Both the position numbers and the translations under genes were made by a program. 64,000 nucleotides of DNA, from the NCBI GenBank assembly GCA_034359265.1, contig CP136896.1, positions 13,175,501 to 13,239,500 on the forward strand. The letters run 5' to 3'. Below the pieces are notes generated by a model that saw only the letters and a list, made by a program, of their open reading frames with translations, was not told where the DNA came from and did no database searches. This DNA is from Canna indica (lineage: Eukaryota; Streptophyta; Magnoliopsida; Zingiberales; Cannaceae). This document shows positions 58,858 to 64,000 of the stretch, piece by piece (within the stretch, counting starts at the first letter, position 1; the number at the start of each line of letters is the position of its first letter).

Positions 58858-61800
58858 ATGATACTTGATAATCTTGGCGGTCAATTCCACTTGAATGATA
58901 ACGTCGAGCGGCCAGTTACTGAGACGTCAGTGCCACCAGATACTACAGGTGTTGATCATATCACAGAATTGCCATCAGTAGTACAACCTGCGGTAGAGAT
59001 TGAAATGTCGAATAAAGAAGCCGCAGAATTTTACAAGATGTTGAAAGCTAGCAATGAACCTTTGTATGAGAATTGTCCTAAATACACTAGGTTTTCAGCA
59101 ATGATGCAACTCCTGAACATCAAGATCGATTGTAATATCAACGGGGTTGCGTTTGATCGGATTGTGTGATTGATTAATAGAATGTTACCTACAGATAATA
59201 AGTTTGAGCCAACTTTTTATAAGACTAAAAAGTTGATGAGAAAATTAGGACTTTGGTACGAAAAAATACACGCGTGCCAAAATAACTTTATTTTATATTA
59301 TAAAGAAAATACGCAGTTAGATAAATGCCCGGCATATGAGCATCCTCGTTACAAGGAGAAGAAATCGGTCCAACAAAAAATTATCTCATTTAAGGTGCTT
59401 CGGTATTTTCCACTGACACCGATGCTTCAAAGTTTATTCATGTCGGAAAAGACTACCCCCTACATGAGTTGGCATGCAAGAAGTCGTGATGATAAATTAA
59501 TGACTCATCCATCCGACAGTGAAGCATGGAAACATTTGGATAGATGTTATCCTTCATTTGCTAGGGATACTAGAAATATCATATTGGGATTGTGCACAGA
59601 TGGTTTTAATCTGTTTCGTCATTCTACAACTCCTTATTCAGTTTGGTCAGTGATGCTAACAGTTTATAATTTGTCGTCGTCAATGTGTATGAAAGATGAA
59701 TTTATTTATCTTTCGATGACTATTTCGGATCCTAAGGGTTTGCGAAAAAAAATTGACGTGTTTCTCAGACCAGCTAATAGATGAATTAAAAACATTATGG
59801 ACTGAGGGAGCTATCACTTATGATTGTCACCGGAAGCAAAACTTCACTTTAAAGGCTGAGGTCTTGTAGATAATCAATGATTTTGTCGGCCTACTGCATG
59901 TTGTCTGGTTGGAGCACTCACGGTCGCACGACTCTCTTGTATGTATTGCATGGAACACTCTAAATCATTTAGTCTTTAGAACGGACGGAAAATCTCATTC
60001 TTTGATTGTCATCGTCGATTCTTGTTGGTGAAATGGTCTACACTAGGGTTAATAGTGTGTTAACTAAATCTTTTCGCCTAATTCTGATTTTAATCTTTTC
60101 TTAAACTAATTAGGCAATTCACAAATCGAGTAGCAAGCGGAAGTAATATCTAAATGATAAGCAATGTAATACGCCAAGAAAATAATGCTAACATAGTTAT
60201 TTATAGTGATTCGGCCCTAATACCTACTCCACTACCTAAGTACCCCACTTAGGATTTCCAAACTTATCGAAGTTTCCTTAGGTAGCCCCCGACCTACAGT
60301 TATCCTTAAACTTCTGTGCTTGGTGGAGAAGAAGCGAACAAAGGTACGCTCGCTTGCTGTCTTGTTCTCTGCCGCGGACTAGGAGGACTTTTATCCGAAG
60401 AGTATCCGCTCTCAACCTAAGGCACTTCCACACCCGAAAGTCTTCGCATTCTTATCGAGAGCACTCTTCCACCTCAACCCTAAGGGACAACAATCACTAA
60501 TCATAGTAAACTATGTTTACACCGGTGGAATTAAGCCTTAACACCAAGGCAACCACCAACCATACAAGACCTAACAACCTAGGTCTTCAACCTTTGAAAT
60601 ATAATGAAATAAATAATAAAATATACAAGTAATGGAGCTAATAAACAATACAACTTATACTTAGCTCCAAACAATATATGAATCCTGGCTTCTCTTGATG
60701 CCTTGATGATGAATCAAATCAAGCTTGAAGGCAAACTCAAGAAAGACAAGGTAGAAAGCTAGGTTTTCAACAAAGATGACTCAATCAAAGCTTGTAGGTA
60801 TCAAAGGATGTCTCAAGAAGTATTAGAAGGTTATAGGAAGGCTTAGAAGGCCTTTAAATAGGCAAACCACCAAGTTGTGGTCGGGCACAACGGGTATAAA
60901 CGACTATTTTTTAAGCCATTATACCGTCGATCGCTGGTCCGGTCGAACATCGGTCAACCGACCAAGCGACCGCCCGAGCGATCGGAGCACTCTGTAGATC
61001 CCGGGCTCAGTTCGGTCGATCGCCCCTACGATCGAACTTGGGAAATCAACCTTGGTTTGGCTGAGGTTTCTGCTTGTTTGTTCGTTTTTGAGTTTCGTCT
61101 TTACTAAGTCATCTTATGTAACATATCTTAACTTGAGTTTAAGGATTACCCCTCATTTAGATTCAATAAAAATATCTAAAAAATCAAAATCCTTAAGAAT
61201 CAAAATATAACTTTTGGGGTCTAGTACACATTTCCAAAAACCAAAATTTTTATAATCTCTCGGGTCAAATATGGGTAGGTTAAAAGCTTCCAAAAATTTC
61301 TTAAAAATATGTCATTAACTAGTTTTTGCCTAAGGAACAATTATCGGGACTTTTGGTGCTAAGAAAATATCTAGGTCATATATCCCTCCAAGGAGCTCCC
61401 CAGGCTTAGTGAATTTCAGGGCCGTTTTCAGGTTTTCATATTTTGGGGTTCGGGTTTGGTTTTTGAGTTCTTTGCATCATAAAGAAGATTTACAACACAT
61501 GCTAGGAACCTTAAACCTAAACTCTATCTTCCTGACGAAATCCAAGCATCAATCCATCCTTGCCGATTTCTTCGATTTCTCTGATTTTTCCGATCGGGGA
61601 TGACACACGCAAACCGATATAGAACCTGGAAATATATATTTCTTCATGAATATATTAGTTCCATGTTTGTTATCATCAAAACCGAGATTAAGACCAAGGT
61701 TGAAAACCTAAGTTCAACAGTTCCAACCGGCTGACCATCAGTATCGAATGAATCGTAATAAATTTACTAAGGGCAAAGTCGAAAGAGACGAGCCACCACC

Positions 61801-62064
61801 GATGTTGTCTGATGAACAAATGTTAACACGTATTTCAACACTTCTTGAGATAGTGTTTGATCGAAATAAAAGAGTGTCGGGCTTTGGTCAAACACATAAC
61901 TGGGTGAGCACGATACATGTGTTTGATAAAATGTATCTTTTGGAATTGTTGTATTGGAGTTCATTACTGATTCGGCATAATTTGGATGTCATGCACATTG
62001 AGAAAAATGTGTTTGATAATATTTTTAACACTTTGATGGATGTTTCCGACGATACATGCATGGG
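58858..62064 (+). pseudogene. CACTA TNP2 transposase, broken
   Basis: From 58970 the TNP2 order is clear: EAAEFYKMLKASNEPLYENC, KYTRFSAMMQLLNIK, a TGA at 59167 where Trp is expected, KLMRKLGLWYEKIHACQNN, KVLRYFPLTPMLQSLFMS, GLCTDGFNLF, YSVWSVMLTVYNL, KIDVFLRPA, then IDELKTLWTEGAITYD and a TAG. At 60023-61719 a solo LTR is inserted inside the CHRRF...PADHQYR segment. It continues with LSDEQML and LLIRHNLDVMHIEKNVFDNI to about 62060. The C-terminal half of TNP2 is absent. TNP2 carries out CACTA transposition with a TNPA-like partner. Confidence 0.9.
60023..61719 (-). mobile_element. Solo copia LTR (copy D) inside TNP2
   Basis: Plus-strand ends TGTTGGTGAAATGG and AACCTAAGTTCAACA are the complements of the family's LTR ends, so it lies inverted, 1697 bases. 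The flanks ATTCT (60018-60022) and GTTCC (61720-61724) differ by two transitions. TNP2 coding sense resumes directly beyond, so the original site was probably ATTCC. A TCGA-rich tract is at 60925-61030. Confidence 0.85.
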
Positions 62065-63300
62065 GCATGGCCTATGTGGTCTCATGTGCCCTGTGAGCAC
62101 GTGGACATGCTTTGGCGCAAGTTTGAGGTACGTTTTTAAAAAAATTTATATACAAGATGATTAATATTGGTACTGACATTATTGTTTTGCATGCTCGCTA
62201 TACATGGCTAGAGGACCAGAGGCCCTTTATTTACAATGCATGGGAGGCCATTTCCCGATAGAGGTACAATTGCCAGCTAGGGCAGGCTCGTACACAAGCG
62301 ATGGCTTGAGCTGGGGCCACAAACATAGCGGAGACTCGAGGATACAACCCCGATTGCATTACTCCGGATATGTGGGATGAGCTCGTGGCGATATGGTCGA
62401 CGGAGCGGTGGCAGGAGGTATCTAGGACTACGGCTAGAAACCGCATGTCCGGGGGAGGAGCGCATCACACTAACAGCTCTATTTTATTTATAGTGCACGC
62501 GAAATGCATGATAAGTATTATACCTTATTTTGAATTATATATTTTATTTTTTACTCTGTGTACTAATTAATGTATTTGTTATGTCTGTCCGGCGACCCTC
62601 CTCGATGGACGTGTTCGAGCGAACCCACTATCGCATGGTAATGTATTTGTTACTCTATTTTATGTTTGCCCAGCGACCCTCCTAGATGGACGTGTTCGAG
62701 CAGACCCACTGTCGAGGACATGGGGCAGGGAAGTACATCGACACCCGCGCTGCAGTCATCATGGTAAGTATATTTGTTGCAATTATGCATTATTTATTTA
62801 TAATTTAAGTTTTAGGAAAAATATGAAACAAAAACCAAACTCGTGTAGAAGACCTATAGTCAGACAGTGACGCAGTGCGGGGGCACCCTCGAGGACTTTG
62901 ACGCAGGAGCGTGGGTCGAGGCTGTAGGTGGCTGAGACCACGGTCACGTCTATGGCTTTGCAGACAGTGGCCATGCACGAGCTGTGTTTGGGCCTCTTGG
63001 GGCACCGACCCCTCCGGCAGTCGGTGAGCGGCCCTCCACCTTCAGGACTAATGATCAGAGTAGGAGAATAGCGACACTGGAGGAGACGATCGTACGTCAG
63101 AGTGAAATGATGGCTCATCAAAATCAGATGATGGCGGAGATGCATGATATGTTACACAACATCTCAGCTCATATATGAGTTGGCATGCCTTCGACATCAG
63201 ATCCATTATCATCGACCCAGTCCACGACAGTGTACACTCAAGTACTTCAGACCTCGCCGTATGATCCCGATCCTCCTCCACCGCCGTAGTGAGATTTTAT
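62065..63300 (+). pseudogene. CACTA Transposase_24 (TNPA-like) gene, partial
   Basis: Directly after the TNP2 break, AWPMWSHVPCEHVDMLWRKF appears in another frame, with a GTACGT donor after it. Downstream exon-like blocks read YTWLEDQRPFIYNAWEAISR, CITPDMWDELVAIWST, RTTARNRMSGGGAHHT (near 62440), DVFEQTHCRGHG (near 62690), then TLEDFDAGAWVEAV and a coiled-coil tail IATLEETIVRQSEMMAHQNQ. This is the plant Transposase_24 layout. TAG/TGA codons interrupt it. The start of the gene is missing. Confidence 0.7.
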
Positions 63301-63599
63301 TATTTTATGACTTGACTTGATTGACTTGTTACTTGTTACTTGGATATTATCTTGGAGATGCTATGTTTTGATATTGATTCGTATTATGTTGATACGATTG
63401 TTTGGATTACGTATAGTTATTATACGATTGTGGATATAATTTATAAATATAATTATTTTATATATATGTGTGTGGATGTCTGTATGTATATCTAAATGTG
63501 GATGTGTGTATGGTGGGTGTGTGAGTTATGTATCAGGATTTATATAAATGTATCAATGGAAATTTCTAATTTTGAAATTTTTCAGTTACAGGTTAACAT

Positions 63600-64000
63600 C
63601 ATTAGCAACGGCTTTTTCACGTTCATTCGTTTGAAAGCCGTTGCTGAAAGTGTATCGTATTTCTTGGGCCGCAACCTCAAAACCGTTGTTGATGACCTAC
63701 AACAACGGTTTAGCAACAGCCTTTCAGCAACGGCTTTACCACGGCTTGGGGGCCATTGCTGATGTCAATATCCGCGACAGCCGAGGGGCCATTGCGGAAC
63801 CATTGCTGATAAAAATATCAGCAACAAGAGCGCGGTGTTGCGGAGCTGTTGATGATAATGATATTAACAACGGATGCGACCCATTGCGGAATCGTTGCTG
63901 ATAATGTTATTAGCAATGGCTGGAGCTAGCGACCGTTGCTGATTCGTTGCTAAGTAATCAGCGACGCGCTCTTCTGCCACAACAGCGTTGCAACGAGCTG
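63600..64000. repeat. Right subterminal repeat region of the CACTA element
   Basis: Dense AGCAACGG, GCCGTTGCTGA and TCAGCAACG words in both orientations up to the window edge, matching the left subterminal region. The terminal CACTA is not reached. Confidence 0.85.

Larger units (their letters stand above)
56986..64000 (+). mobile_element. CACTA (En/Spm) DNA transposon, right end outside window
   Basis: It begins CACTACTAGAAA (56986-56997), the diagnostic CACTA terminus. AGCAACGG/CCGTTGCT words crowd both subterminal regions (57000-57340 and 63600-64000). Inside are a broken TNP2 transposase gene, a solo copia LTR and part of a Transposase_24 gene. The other terminus must lie beyond the window. 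With both genes damaged the copy cannot move by itself. Confidence 0.9.

Overview
The window is nuclear DNA of a flowering plant. It has spliced genes with GT/AG introns, plant-only families (a WAT1/MtN21-type transporter and the clock MYB gene LHY/CCA1) and dense plant-type transposable elements. I cannot name the species. The LHY and repeat content would suit a non-grass monocot, but that is only an impression.

Genic part (about 1-23 kb). Three genes can be rebuilt exon by exon: a WAT1-related EamA transporter (+, 3520-5896, six coding exons, 343 aa); the alpha subunit of the nascent polypeptide-associated complex (+, 8521-11878, four exons, 210 aa); and a full-length LHY-like clock MYB (-, 13030-21941, six coding exons, 734 aa). 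The LHY gene has a 6.3-kb intron inside the MYB/SHAQKF region, a leader with upstream ORFs, and a promoter with TATA box, G-box and TGACGTCA. NACA and LHY converge, with 1.15 kb between their stop codons.

Boundary (23-28 kb). The far LHY upstream region holds two hAT-type MITEs, an uninterrupted (TTA)n of about 93 units, a degenerate AT-rich repeat field, and a foldback (Mutator-like) element with another hAT MITE nested in one arm.

Repeat part (28-64 kb). No intact host gene is seen. In order: LINE pieces cut by copia LTRs; a Ty3/gypsy chromovirus-like element, truncated at its 5' side, whose integrase is split by a solo LTR of its own family and by a hAT MITE; an inverted LINE fragment with a hAT MITE in its endonuclease region; two solo copia LTRs with perfect 5-bp target duplications nested in an older copia remnant; a copia element with only a gag gene, lying between LINE pieces; an LTR-like remnant with another hAT MITE; and a CACTA (En/Spm) element starting at 56986 and running off the window, whose TNP2 gene is split by a solo LTR and joined to a Transposase_24 gene.

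The most notable cross-window pattern is a set of seven non-autonomous hAT-like elements. They share TAGGG-type ends and, in most cases, clear 8-bp target duplications, but each is filled with a different family of short reiterated words (GGGTC, CCGAAC, GGATAC, GGTTAACC). Many insertions can be ordered in time because coding sequence resumes on the far side of the insert.
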